Source: Maribacter sp. HTCC2170
GTDB taxonomy: Bacteria; Bacteroidota; Bacteroidia; Flavobacteriales; Flavobacteriaceae
Reading direction: 5' to 3'
Length of the DNA stretch: 64,000 nt
Assembly: GCF_000153165.2 (NCBI RefSeq)
Contig: NC_014472.1
Coordinates: 369,501 to 433,500 of the forward strand
The notes beneath the pieces are model-generated. The model was given only the letters and a program-made list of their open reading frames with translations. It made no database searches and was not told the origin of the DNA. Below, one piece after another: positions 43,608-53,737 of the stretch; within the stretch, counting starts at the first letter, position 1; each line of letters starts with the position of its first letter. The translations under genes and the position numbers were made by a program.

Positions 43608-44183
43608 ATGAAGATATATACAAAAACTGGAGATAAAGGCACAACCGCACTCTTTGGTGGAACAAGGGTTTCTAAACATCATATTAGAATTGATAGTTAT
43701 GGCACCATCGATGAGTTAAATGCTTGGCTAGGATTAATTCGGGACCAAGAAATCGATGAGCGTTCCAAGAATACGCTTGCCATCACCCAAGACAAACTCT
43801 TTACGGTTGGGGCAGTTTTGGCAACCGATCCTGAAAAAGCAGTTCTAAAAAGTGGAAAAGAACGCCTTAACATACCCAAAATAGACAATACTGACATTGA
43901 ATTATTGGAAAAGGAAATGGATGCGATGAACAAGTCATTACCTCCCATGACCCATTTTATTCTTCCTGGAGGTCACACTACTGTGTCATACTGTCATATT
44001 GCCCGCACAGTTTGTCGAAGAGGCGAGCGCATGGCCACCCAACTTTTCGAGAAAGAACCTTTTGATGACAATGTATTATCTTACATCAATAGACTTTCGG
44101 ACTACCTATTTGTCTTGGCACGAAAATTGTCTAAAGATTTAAAAGCAGAAGAAATCAAGTGGATTCCTGAAAAAAAAGGCTAA
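43608..44183 (+). CDS. Cob(I)alamin adenosyltransferase, PduO type
   Basis: A 191-aa ATP:cob(I)alamin adenosyltransferase. TKTGDKGTTALFGGTRVSKH at the N-terminus binds ATP, and RTVCRRGER plus YINRLSDYLFVLAR near the C-terminus are family signatures. It makes adenosylcobalamin for AdoCbl enzymes such as methylmalonyl-CoA mutase. It is the last clear gene in the short plus-strand series that starts with the DUF4105 gene. Confidence 0.95.
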   Translation: MKIYTKTGDKGTTALFGGTRVSKHHIRIDSYGTIDELNAWLGLIRDQEIDERSKNTLAITQDKLFTVGAVLATDPEKAVLKSGKERLNIPKIDNTDIELLEKEMDAMNKSLPPMTHFILPGGHTTVSYCHIARTVCRRGERMATQLFEKEPFDDNVLSYINRLSDYLFVLARKLSKDLKAEEIKWIPEKKG

Positions 44184-44297
44184 TAAATACCGATTTTCTT
44201 CGTTATCAAACTATTAAAGCAGAAATAATAGAAAAATATCTTGGGTATATCAGGATAAAAATTACTTTTGCAAAAATTATAAATATATTTTATTACC

Positions 44298-44522
44298 ATG
44301 TATTGGACATTAGAACTAGCATCTTATTTAAGCGATGCACCTTGGCCAGCTACCAAAGACGAGTTAATCGATTATTGTATTAGAACCGGAGCCCCTTTAG
44401 AGGTTGTGGAAAATTTACAGGCAATGGAAGAAGAAGGTGGAGAAATTTATGAGTCCATCGAAGAGATTTGGCCCGATTACCCAACAGAAGAAGATTACCT
44501 CTGGAATGAGGATGAATATTAA
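44298..44522 (+). CDS. DUF2795 domain-containing protein
   Basis: The 74-aa acidic protein (MYWTLELASYLSDAPWPATKDELIDYC...) matches the small DUF2795 family found throughout Flavobacteriaceae. It is soluble and helical with a very acidic C-terminus (YPTEEDYLWNEDEY). Its role is unknown. It is followed by a terminator at 44541-44567. Confidence 0.85.
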   Translation: MYWTLELASYLSDAPWPATKDELIDYCIRTGAPLEVVENLQAMEEEGGEIYESIEEIWPDYPTEEDYLWNEDEY

Positions 44523-44540
44523 TAACAGTATCAAAAAAAC

Positions 44541-44567
44541 AAAAAGTCTCCTCGGAGGCTTTTTTTT
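44541..44567 (+). terminator. Terminator of the DUF2795 gene
   Basis: AAGTCTCC and GGAGGCTT form a short stem around TC with one mismatch and are followed by seven or more T. Confidence 0.75.
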
Positions 44568-44816
44568 ATGATTTTATTACCACTGCCTACCCAAGAAAAA
44601 AGAAGAAAATAGTATTCAAAATGTTAACTTCGCAGGGAAAAGAAAAACCAAGGGTAAGTTCTCGGTAATTTTGGCAGTTAAATAAGTCATTTCCCAATAA
44701 TTCATAGTATGGAATGCCTTTTGCTCTACCCAGGCATTGACCTTGCAAAAAAATATAAAAGTCTTTAAAGTTCAAAGAACCATGTTCGGGTAACTTTCAA
44801 TATAATATTAGAAAAT

Positions 44817-47800
44817 ATGAGTTTCTTAAATTCAGTACTAAAGGCGTTTGTCGGTGACAAATCGAAAAAAGATGTAAAGGAATTACAACCAATTCTCAAT
44901 CAAATAAAATCATTTGAAACAGCTTTGGAGAATTTGAGCATAGATGAATTACGTGCCAAAACTTCCGAATTCAAGGCAAGACTAAAAAATGACAGCCAAG
45001 ATCTCGATGACAAAATTGCTGAGTTGAATGATAAAGTCCATGCGTCAACAGATATTGACAAGAATGAGGAAATTTATGCTGAAATAGATAACCTTAAAGA
45101 AGAGTCATATAAAATATCTGAAGATACATTAAACGATATCTTACCTGAGGCATTTGCTGTAGTTAAGGAAACAGCGAAAAGGTTCGTCGCCAATGAAACA
45201 CTTGAAGTTACAGCTTCAGAATTCGACAGAAAAATATCTGGCGCTAAAGATTACGTGACCTTAGATGGTGATAAGGCCGTATGGAAAAATTCATGGGATG
45301 CTGCGGGGAAAGAAGTAACATGGGACATGGTACACTACGACGTACAGTTGATAGGTGGTATTGCGTTGCATCAAGGTAAAATTGCCGAAATGCAAACAGG
45401 AGAGGGTAAAACCTTGGTCGCTACCCTGCCAATGTATCTAAATGCGCTTTCAGGCCATGGAGCCCACTTGGTAACCGTTAATGATTATTTGGCAAAAAGG
45501 GATAGTGCTTGGATGGCCCCAATTTTTGAATTCCACGGACTGTCGGTAGATTGCATAGACCACCATAAACCTAATTCTGAAGGGCGTAGGGCAGCTTACA
45601 ATGCCGATATCACTTATGGTACAAATAATGAATTTGGATTTGACTATTTGCGTGACAATATGGCCCATACACCAAAAGATTTGGTTCAAAGGCCCCACCA
45701 TTATTCCATTGTTGATGAGGTGGATTCTGTTTTAGTCGATGATGCACGTACACCACTAATTATTTCAGGACCCGTTCCCGAAGGTGATCGTCATGAATTT
45801 AATGAACTCAAGCCTAAAGTTGGTGATATCGTTCAAAAACAAAGGCAACATTTAACCGGGGTTTTAGCTGAGGCGAAAAAGGCCATTGCTGCCGATGACG
45901 CAAAGGAAGGTGGTTTTTTATTGCTCCGTGTTTACAGAGGTTTACCTAAAAACAAAGCACTTATCAAATATTTAAGTGAAGAAGGGGTGAAACAACTGTT
46001 ACAGAAGACCGAGAACTTCTATATGCAAGACAACAACCGCGAGATGCCTAAAGTAGATGAGGATCTTTTATTCGTTATTGATGAAAAAAACAATCAGATT
46101 GAACTTACGGATAAAGGTGTAGACTATATTTCTGGAGAGCAAAATAGAGATTTCTTTGTGATGCCCGATATTGGTGGGGAAATAGCCAAAATTGAAAATC
46201 AAGGTCTTGAAATTGAAAAGGAGGCTGAGCTAAAGGAAGAACTTTTTAAAGATTTTACAGTAAAAAGTGAGCGCATTCATACCATGAGCCAATTGTTGAA
46301 GGCATATACTCTTTTTGAAAAAGATGTAGAGTATGTGGTTATGGATAACAAAGTAATGATCGTTGATGAACAGACAGGCCGTATTATGGATGGTCGTCGT
46401 TATTCAGACGGTTTACACCAAGCTATCGAAGCTAAAGAAAATGTAAAGATCGAGGCGCTGACTCAAACCTTCGCCACAGTTACTTTACAGAACTACTTTA
46501 GAATGTACAAAAAATTGTCTGGTATGACAGGTACTGCGATTACTGAAGCTGGGGAATTTTGGGAAATCTACAAGTTGGATGTAATGGAAATTCCAACAAA
46601 CCGGCCTATCGCCAGAGATGATAGAAACGATTTGATCTATAAGACCAAGCGTGAAAAATATAATGCAGTTATAGACGAAGTAACGAAGTTATCACATGCC
46701 GGAAGACCCGTACTAATAGGTACCACTTCAGTTGAAATATCGGAGTTATTATCGCGGATGCTGAACATTCGAAAGGTACCTCATAATGTACTTAATGCCA
46801 AGTTACATAAAAAAGAAGCAGACGTAGTAGCTGAGGCAGGTTATGCCGGCATTGTTACTATAGCAACGAATATGGCTGGTCGTGGTACTGATATTAAACT
46901 TTCCGATGAAGTTAAAAAAGCAGGCGGTTTGGCCATTGTCGGTACAGAACGACATGATTCTAGACGTGTAGACAGGCAGCTAAGAGGTCGTTCGGGTCGT
47001 CAAGGTGATCCTGGAAGTTCACAATTCTATGTGTCCTTAGAAGATAACCTTATGCGTTTATTCGGTTCTGACCGTGTAGCTAAAATGATGGATAAAATGG
47101 GCTTGGAAGATGGAGAGGTGATCCAGCATTCCATGATGACCAAATCAATAGAACGTGCTCAGAAAAAAGTTGAGGAAAACAACTTTGGGGTACGTAAACG
47201 ATTACTGGAATATGATGATGTTATGAATGCCCAACGTGAGGTTGTTTACAAAAGAAGACGTCACGCCTTGCAAGGAGAACGTTTAAAGGTAGATATTGCC
47301 AATATGGTCTATGATACTTGTGAGGTCATCACAGATACCAACAAAGCGGCCACTGATTATAAAAACTTTGAATTTGAATTGATTAAGTATTTCTCAATTA
47401 CCTCTCCAATAACTGAAAAAGAATTTGAGAAACTGCCAGTTAAGGAAATTTCAAATACCATTTACAAAACCGCGTATGAATATTATCAGGAAAAGATGGA
47501 GCGCAATGCGGCCACTGCCTTTCCGGTAATCAAAAAAGTATATGAAGATAACTCGAATAAGTTTGAGCGAATCGTTGTTCCGTTTACCGATGGTATAAAG
47601 AGTTTGAATGTTGTAACCAATCTAAAGGATGCTTATGATTCTGACGGAAAACAATTAGTGACCGATTTTGAAAAGAACATAACACTTGCAATAATTGACG
47701 ATGCTTGGAAAACCCATTTGCGTAAAATGGATGAATTGAAGCAATCTGTTCAGTTGGCCGTGCATGAGCAAAAAGACCCCCTTTTAATCTATAAATTCGA

Positions 47801-48179
47801 AGCTTTTGAACTATTCAAGGGCATGATAGATAAAGTGAACAAAGAAGTTGTCTCTTTCCTTTTCAAGGGAGAATTACCAACTGAAAATCCGAATGAAATC
47901 CAAAATGCAGGTAATGTCAGAAGGCCAAAGGAAAACTTACAGACCAGTAAAGAGGAAATTCCCAATAGTGATGAGTTGGCGGCACAAAATAGAGCTGCAG
48001 GTCAAACACAAGGACAAAGGCCTGCCGTTACTGAAACTATTGTAAGAGAAAGACCAAAAATTGGTCGAAACGAACGTGTGACTATCAAAAATGTTATGTC
48101 TGGTGAAAGTAAGACAGTCAAATACAAACAAGCTGAACCTTTAATTGATAAAGGGGAATGGGTTTTGACTGAAGATTAA
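44817..48179 (+). CDS. secA: Preprotein translocase ATPase SecA
   Basis: SecA (1120 aa, long form usual in Bacteroidota) drives export through SecYEG. Walker A is MQTGEGKTLVA (about residue 190), DEVDSVLVDDARTPLIISG is motif II, ATNMAGRGTDI and RQLRGRSGRQGDPG lie in the second nucleotide-binding domain. Inserts at about residues 65-110 and 330-500 explain the length. The C-terminus (KTVKYKQAEPLIDKGEWVLTED) lacks the zinc-binding Cys cluster of E. coli SecA. The 250-bp leader region holds a small inverted repeat (AATGCC/GGCATT, 44713-44738). A terminator follows. Confidence 0.97.
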   Translation: MSFLNSVLKAFVGDKSKKDVKELQPILNQIKSFETALENLSIDELRAKTSEFKARLKNDSQDLDDKIAELNDKVHASTDIDKNEEIYAEIDNLKEESYKISEDTLNDILPEAFAVVKETAKRFVANETLEVTASEFDRKISGAKDYVTLDGDKAVWKNSWDAAGKEVTWDMVHYDVQLIGGIALHQGKIAEMQTGEGKTLVATLPMYLNALSGHGAHLVTVNDYLAKRDSAWMAPIFEFHGLSVDCIDHHKPNSEGRRAAYNADITYGTNNEFGFDYLRDNMAHTPKDLVQRPHHYSIVDEVDSVLVDDARTPLIISGPVPEGDRHEFNELKPKVGDIVQKQRQHLTGVLAEAKKAIAADDAKEGGFLLLRVYRGLPKNKALIKYLSEEGVKQLLQKTENFYMQDNNREMPKVDEDLLFVIDEKNNQIELTDKGVDYISGEQNRDFFVMPDIGGEIAKIENQGLEIEKEAELKEELFKDFTVKSERIHTMSQLLKAYTLFEKDVEYVVMDNKVMIVDEQTGRIMDGRRYSDGLHQAIEAKENVKIEALTQTFATVTLQNYFRMYKKLSGMTGTAITEAGEFWEIYKLDVMEIPTNRPIARDDRNDLIYKTKREKYNAVIDEVTKLSHAGRPVLIGTTSVEISELLSRMLNIRKVPHNVLNAKLHKKEADVVAEAGYAGIVTIATNMAGRGTDIKLSDEVKKAGGLAIVGTERHDSRRVDRQLRGRSGRQGDPGSSQFYVSLEDNLMRLFGSDRVAKMMDKMGLEDGEVIQHSMMTKSIERAQKKVEENNFGVRKRLLEYDDVMNAQREVVYKRRRHALQGERLKVDIANMVYDTCEVITDTNKAATDYKNFEFELIKYFSITSPITEKEFEKLPVKEISNTIYKTAYEYYQEKMERNAATAFPVIKKVYEDNSNKFERIVVPFTDGIKSLNVVTNLKDAYDSDGKQLVTDFEKNITLAIIDDAWKTHLRKMDELKQSVQLAVHEQKDPLLIYKFEAFELFKGMIDKVNKEVVSFLFKGELPTENPNEIQNAGNVRRPKENLQTSKEEIPNSDELAAQNRAAGQTQGQRPAVTETIVRERPKIGRNERVTIKNVMSGESKTVKYKQAEPLIDKGEWVLTED

Positions 48180-48203
48180 TAATCTCTGTTACGAGTTCTT
48201 TAT

Positions 48204-48231
48204 ATGGCGACCAAATGGTCGCCATTTTTTT
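48204..48231 (+). terminator. Terminator of secA
   Basis: ATGGCGACCA pairs perfectly with TGGTCGCCAT and is followed by six or seven T. Confidence 0.9.
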
Positions 48232-48272
48232 GATTAAAATTCAATATCTTTAGAAGAATCAAACTTTTCAAG

Positions 48273-49667
48273 ATGAATACCACTAGACGTAAGTTCCTTT
48301 CCTCAATAAGTATGCTGGCGGCCTCAACCGCAATTCCTTTGCACGCTTTCAATTTCGGAAAATCAAAAAAGCTTAAAATAGCGCTCATAGGAACGGGAAT
48401 CCGAGGTACATCCTTCTGGGGTAAACGACTTGTTGATGAGTATTCTGATATTTTAGAGTTTGTTGGACTTTGTGACATCAATCCAGGGCGATTGGCGTAT
48501 GGAAAAAAATACATAGGGGCCTCCTGCCCTACTTTTACAGACTTTGAGAAAATGGTACATGACACCAAACCAGACTTGGTAATAGTTACCACCAAGGATT
48601 CGACCCATCATGAATTTATCATCAAAGGTTTGGAAATGGGATGTGATGTACTTACAGAAAAACCTTTGACAACAGATGAAAACAAATGCCAGGCAATCTT
48701 GGATGCTGAAAAAAAATCAAACAAAAACCTGATTGTTGGTTTCAATTATCGATGGAGTCCCTACGCCACAAAAATCAAAGAATTATTGGCGAACAAATCT
48801 ATTGGAAAACTAGTTTCTGTTGATTTTCATTGGTATTTAAATACGTATCATGGTGCTTCATATTTTAGACGTTGGCATGGGCAAATGAACAGTGGAGGTT
48901 CATTATGGGTTCATAAAGCCACACATCATTTTGATCTTTTGAATTGGTGGATCAACTCTGAACCCAATGAGGTTTTTGCCTATGGTGATTTGGAGTTCTA
49001 TGGGAAAAATGGAGATTTTCGAGGTGAAAATTGTCGTAATTGCAATCATAAAAAAAACTGTGATTTCCACTGGGACATTACCAAAGACAAAAGGTCAATG
49101 CAATTATATGTAGACCATGAGGAACATGATGGTTATATTAGAGACAATTGTCTTTTTCGAAATGAAATAGATATTTATGATAAAATGTCTGCTCAAGTAA
49201 AATATACCAACAACACTGTTCTTAATTATTCACTTACCACATATTCGCCCTTTGAAGGGTGGCGTGTTTCTTTTAATGGCACTGAAGGTAGAATTGAAGC
49301 CTGGCAAGACATCCCATATAACAAACAAATGACCATTAGTGAAGCTGAAAAGCATACCAAGGAAATGGAACAAACCAATTCTGAGGAAAAGCAATATGAA
49401 CCATTGATTTTGCATAAACTATGGTCAAAACATGAGACAATTAAGGTGGGCATGGAGAAAAGTGGCCATGGTGGTGGTGATAAAAGACTTCATGACAAAA
49501 TTTTTGTAAATCCAGACATGGCTGATGCTTACGGAAGAACTGCCGGAGTTAGGGATGGAGCTATGTCGATACTCATTGGTGTAGCCGCTCGACGAAGTAT
49601 TGAAAAAGGATCTCCTATAAAAATTAGTGACCTAACCGATCTTGAACCAAGAATCAGTAGAGGGTAG
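48273..49667 (+). CDS. Tat-exported Gfo/Idh/MocA family oxidoreductase
   Basis: The 464-aa protein has a twin-arginine signal (TTRRKFLSSISMLAASTAIP), a Rossmann domain (KIALIGTGIRGTSFWG, about residues 35-50; TEKPLTTDENKC with the catalytic-type Lys) and a C-terminal Gfo/Idh/MocA domain with NYRWSPYATKIKELL and HKATHHFDLLNWW. A Cys-rich insert (NCRNCNHKKNC) could bind a metal. The cofactor would be preloaded in the cytoplasm. Substrate is probably a sugar or polyol. It stands alone between the secA terminator and the histidine kinase. Confidence 0.9.
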   Translation: MNTTRRKFLSSISMLAASTAIPLHAFNFGKSKKLKIALIGTGIRGTSFWGKRLVDEYSDILEFVGLCDINPGRLAYGKKYIGASCPTFTDFEKMVHDTKPDLVIVTTKDSTHHEFIIKGLEMGCDVLTEKPLTTDENKCQAILDAEKKSNKNLIVGFNYRWSPYATKIKELLANKSIGKLVSVDFHWYLNTYHGASYFRRWHGQMNSGGSLWVHKATHHFDLLNWWINSEPNEVFAYGDLEFYGKNGDFRGENCRNCNHKKNCDFHWDITKDKRSMQLYVDHEEHDGYIRDNCLFRNEIDIYDKMSAQVKYTNNTVLNYSLTTYSPFEGWRVSFNGTEGRIEAWQDIPYNKQMTISEAEKHTKEMEQTNSEEKQYEPLILHKLWSKHETIKVGMEKSGHGGGDKRLHDKIFVNPDMADAYGRTAGVRDGAMSILIGVAARRSIEKGSPIKISDLTDLEPRISRG

Positions 49668-49864
49668 CATCTTTTGTGGACTTTCATAACCAGATAATAC
49701 CTAATTTTATTAAAGAGTTTAACTTTCCCATCATTTTATCGACATCCATTTGGATTTAACCGTAAAACATAACTAGTTTTACGGTACCGAGCATAGTTTT
49801 TATTAAAACAATATTTTGTAGGATGTTGTTTTATTTAAATGAGGCTAAATAATTAACCTAAAGT

Positions 49865-51079
49865 ATGTCTGAAACCGCGATTAATCAAGAGCGATTGAAT
49901 GATAAAATTAAATTGGTCTTAAAGGTCAATTATTTTAGTTCTGCACTTGCTTTATGTTTTGGGATAGCTTGTTACTTTTTATTAGGTATTACGGAGATAA
50001 TACCTTACGCATTTATAGCTTTTGGTATAGCTAATTTGATTAATACCTTTTTATTTCAAAAGCATAAATCCTTAACAACAACATATAACATCACCTCTGT
50101 ACTTGCACTTATCAGCACTTTGATCATAACATTATACAGTGGGGGTATTTCCAGTCCATTTATTTTCATTTTGGCACTTATTGTATTTGCAGGTTATGTA
50201 ACTACCAGAAAATACGGGCAGATTTATTTAAACTTAATTTTCTTTCTGATAATATTGGTTTATTCACAAAGCCTTCCCGAATTTAGTTTTACACACAATG
50301 TTATTCCTTCAGAATCGCTAGATGTTTTTGGCTTGTGCAGTGTGCTTTTTGCTGTTTATCTTCTTGGCCATGTTTTTGGAAAAAACCTCTTGCGCACGCA
50401 CCATGCCCTATATAGATCAAAAAACCAATTGCAAAAAAGAATTAATGAAAAGGAGACACTTTTGAAGGAAGTGCACCATCGTGTAAAAAACAATCTTCAG
50501 ACCGTATCTAGTTTGTTAAGCCTACAAACGAGGAGTATAGAGGATGATAAAATGAAAAATATCATTAAAAGTAGTCAGAACAGGGTCATTTCCATGGCAA
50601 TGGTTCATGAGATGCTATATATGCGGGATGATTTATCTAAGATTGAGTATAAAACATATGTAAAAGAACTAAGCGAATATCTGATACGCTCATTAAAAGG
50701 AGCGGAGAACAACATAACGCTTAACATAGATATTGCTGATATAAAATTGGGGATTGATACTGCAATTCCCTTAGGTTTATTAATCAATGAAGCTATTACA
50801 AACGCTCTTAAGTATGGAATTGTTGACGATAATGAAGGTGAAATAAATATCGCTATTAAAAAAGAACCCAATAACGAATACGTATTGAATATTGGTGATA
50901 ACGGTATTGGATTCGATGATACAATAGATCATAAAACCACAAAGTCATTAGGATTAAAACTAATACACAACTTGGCACGCCAATTAAAAGGTTCTATAAG
51001 CAAGGACCATTCCAAAAAAGGCACGAATTACATTGTAAAATTTACTGAAGTTGGGCAAGAATTTCGCTCAATCGTTTAA
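49865..51079 (+). CDS. Membrane-bound HisKA_2-type sensor histidine kinase
   Basis: A 404-aa kinase with about six membrane spans (residues 20-180) and no extracellular domain, then a HisKA_2 phosphoacceptor box (KEVHHRVKNNLQTVSSLLSL, His204/His205) and a GHKL ATPase (NEAITNALKYG, GDNGIGFDD, SLGLKLIHNLARQLKG). HisKA_2/HWE kinases often sense light or general stress and pair with distant response regulators. No response regulator lies nearby. The signal is unknown. Confidence 0.92.
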   Translation: MSETAINQERLNDKIKLVLKVNYFSSALALCFGIACYFLLGITEIIPYAFIAFGIANLINTFLFQKHKSLTTTYNITSVLALISTLIITLYSGGISSPFIFILALIVFAGYVTTRKYGQIYLNLIFFLIILVYSQSLPEFSFTHNVIPSESLDVFGLCSVLFAVYLLGHVFGKNLLRTHHALYRSKNQLQKRINEKETLLKEVHHRVKNNLQTVSSLLSLQTRSIEDDKMKNIIKSSQNRVISMAMVHEMLYMRDDLSKIEYKTYVKELSEYLIRSLKGAENNITLNIDIADIKLGIDTAIPLGLLINEAITNALKYGIVDDNEGEINIAIKKEPNNEYVLNIGDNGIGFDDTIDHKTTKSLGLKLIHNLARQLKGSISKDHSKKGTNYIVKFTEVGQEFRSIV

Positions 51080-51181
51080 GCTGATAATTAATCAACATCA
51101 CCTTCAACATTCGACATGAAAAGCGAATGGGGTTTTGGTTATATTCCCTATATTTAAACGACTAATTCAAAATACCCATCC

Positions 51182-53701
51182 ATGTTTAAGAGATTACTCC
51201 TTTTGTTGCTGTTTTGTGGCTCTACACTTTACGGCCAAGATTATTTTTTTAAAAAATTCCATCCTTTTAGCTCAGAAATTCCATCTCCGGAGCAATTTTT
51301 GGGTTATGGTATTGGTGAACATCATACGCGACATGACTTAATAGTGGCCTATTTAGAAAAGCTAGCAGAAGTTTCCGATAGGGCATCTATTCATTACTAC
51401 GGAAAGACACACGAAGGTCGAAAATTGGTGATTCTTACAATCACAAGTCCTGACAACTTATCAAACCTCGACAATCTAAAACAACAACATTTGGCATTTA
51501 CCAATCCCAATGACAATGTCTCTAATTATGATGACATCCCAATTTTTATCAATCTTGCTTATAATGTGCATGGTAATGAGCCTTCAAGTTCAGAAGCAGC
51601 CTTATTAACGGCTTATACATTCGCTGCATCAAACAATCCAGAAATTTTAAACTATTTGAATAATGCTGTGATTTTTGTTGATCCTACGATAAATCCTGAT
51701 GGTCGAGATAGACATACGCAATGGGCAAACACCTACCAAGGTAATCCTAATGTTGCGGATCCACAGGATGCCGAACATAATGAATATTGGCCTGGAGGGC
51801 GTACGAACCACTATTGGTTCGATTTAAACCGCGACTGGCTTTTAGGTATAAATCCCGAAAGTAGAGGTAAATTGACTTGGTACCATGAGTGGTATCCGAA
51901 CGTTGTTACCGATTTTCATGAAATGGGAACCCAAAGCTCTTATTTCTTTGAGCCTATGAAAGAAAATGGTTCATTGAACCCAATCATGCCCAAAGAAAAT
52001 TATAGAGATTTAAATGATATGTTCGGAGCACAATTTGCGAAAGCCTTGGACAGTATAGGCTCTTTTTATTTTACAAAAGAAGTTTTTGACGGTACTTACC
52101 CTGGCTATGGCTCTTCATACCCAGACTTGCAAGGGGGATTGGGGTTGTTGTTTGAACAGGCCAGCTCTAGAGGACATAAGCAAACAACGGCTTTCGGGGA
52201 AATCACTTTTCCGTTCACGATACGTAATCAATACACCTCAAGTATCACAACGGTAAAAACAGCTGTCAAGAACAAGGCGTATATGCGAAAGTATCAACAA
52301 GAATTTTTTAAAAGTGCAATTACCAAATCTTCTAAGAGTAAGATAAAGGGATACACTTTTGGTGATGCCCATGATCAAAATAGAAATAAGGCTTTCATTG
52401 ATAAATTGCTCTTACATAAGATAGATGTGTATAAATCGGGGAATAAATTCGTGGTACCGACGAAGCAACCACAATACAGAATGGTACAGACCATGTTCGA
52501 AACCTATTCTAAATATAGAGACAGTGTTTATTATGATGCTTCCGCCTGGTCTGTAGGTAACTTTTACAACATGAAGTACCGACCAGTCACATCATTGAAC
52601 ATAGGAGACAAAATCACAACAACCGATAACCTTGTGAAGGTTTCCCCAATCCAAAAATCCAATTATGCCTATATAGTTGACTGGGATGATTACAATGCTC
52701 CTGCAGCACTCAATTACCTTCAAACAAATGGTTTAACAGTTTCCTCCTCATTTAAGCCATTCACTGCAAAAGTTGGTTCAAACTCAAAATCTTTTAACTA
52801 TGGGGCGTTGGTAATACCGGTAAGTCTTCAAAAGAAGGATGCAAACACCGTATTTCAGCTTGTTCAAAAAGTGCAAAAAAAATACCAAGTCCCGGTCTTT
52901 GGCGTGAATTCTGGGTATAGCTTAAAAGGCATTGACCTTGGAAGTAGTTATGTTTCCCCGCTTAAAAAACCAAAAGCAGCCATGCTCATTGGTGAGGGAG
53001 TTCGCTCTTATGAAGCTGGTGAAGTATGGCATTTACTGGATACTCGAGTTCATATGCCAATTACAAAAATCCCAATGCGAAATTTTAACAAAGCCAGTTT
53101 GGACAAATACAAGACCTTGGTAATGGTATCTGGTAGGTATAGTTTTACAGAAAAACAATTGGCCAAAATCAAATCTTGGGTGAGCAAAGGCAACACATTG
53201 ATTACAATTGGCACAGCCACCAAATGGGCAGTGGACAAGAAATTGGTAAAAGAAGAATTAACTAAAAAAGAAAAAGACACCACAGCAATAGCTGTTCGAA
53301 AACCCTATGTTGATGCTCGTGAAAATCTAGGCAAAGAAAGTGTTGGGGGTATTATTCTCAAAGTGGATATAGACACCACCCATCCCCTGGCCTTCGGATA
53401 TCATGACTCTTCTATTCCTGTTTATAAGAATAATACAGTATGGTTGGCGCCTAGCAAAAATGAATATGCCACTATTGGTAAATATTCGAGTAATCCTCAT
53501 ATAGACGGGTTTGTCACGAAGAAAAACATGGAAGAAAACCTAAAACCATCCGCCTCATTGGTGGTGAGCAAAGTTGGGGGTGGTAGAGTTGTTTTATTTG
53601 CGGACAATCCTAATTTTAGAGGGTCGTGGTATGGCACAAATCGACTATTCTTAAATGCTTTGTTTCTAGGTGATAAAATAAGAATTCCGTCAAGAGATTA
53701 A
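51182..53701 (+). CDS. Exported M14 family zinc carboxypeptidase
   Basis: At 839 aa the protein has a signal peptide (LLLLFCGSTLYGQ), an M14 peptidase domain (about residues 60-370) with zinc ligands HGNE in YNVHGNEPSSSEA, WFDLNRDWL, DFHEMGTQSSYFFEP, and a C-terminal region (about 400-830) with a class I glutamine amidotransferase-like character and Tyr/Gly-rich strands. It likely degrades peptides in the periplasm or at the surface. An amidohydrolase gene follows after 36 bp in the same direction, suggesting a joint transcript. Confidence 0.9.
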   Translation: MFKRLLLLLLFCGSTLYGQDYFFKKFHPFSSEIPSPEQFLGYGIGEHHTRHDLIVAYLEKLAEVSDRASIHYYGKTHEGRKLVILTITSPDNLSNLDNLKQQHLAFTNPNDNVSNYDDIPIFINLAYNVHGNEPSSSEAALLTAYTFAASNNPEILNYLNNAVIFVDPTINPDGRDRHTQWANTYQGNPNVADPQDAEHNEYWPGGRTNHYWFDLNRDWLLGINPESRGKLTWYHEWYPNVVTDFHEMGTQSSYFFEPMKENGSLNPIMPKENYRDLNDMFGAQFAKALDSIGSFYFTKEVFDGTYPGYGSSYPDLQGGLGLLFEQASSRGHKQTTAFGEITFPFTIRNQYTSSITTVKTAVKNKAYMRKYQQEFFKSAITKSSKSKIKGYTFGDAHDQNRNKAFIDKLLLHKIDVYKSGNKFVVPTKQPQYRMVQTMFETYSKYRDSVYYDASAWSVGNFYNMKYRPVTSLNIGDKITTTDNLVKVSPIQKSNYAYIVDWDDYNAPAALNYLQTNGLTVSSSFKPFTAKVGSNSKSFNYGALVIPVSLQKKDANTVFQLVQKVQKKYQVPVFGVNSGYSLKGIDLGSSYVSPLKKPKAAMLIGEGVRSYEAGEVWHLLDTRVHMPITKIPMRNFNKASLDKYKTLVMVSGRYSFTEKQLAKIKSWVSKGNTLITIGTATKWAVDKKLVKEELTKKEKDTTAIAVRKPYVDARENLGKESVGGIILKVDIDTTHPLAFGYHDSSIPVYKNNTVWLAPSKNEYATIGKYSSNPHIDGFVTKKNMEENLKPSASLVVSKVGGGRVVLFADNPNFRGSWYGTNRLFLNALFLGDKIRIPSRD

Positions 53702-53737
53702 TCAAACCATTTCTAATACTAAATACAACCAATACAA

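Noticed and set aside
44587-44775. 62-codon minus-strand frame before secA
   Set aside because: Odd composition (ends FFFFLG), no signal or domain, and it occupies the secA leader; likely chance.
51082-51095. TGATAATTAATCA after the histidine kinase gene
   Set aside because: Spacing of 5 bp between arms and no -7 box at the right distance; probably chance in A/T-rich DNA.
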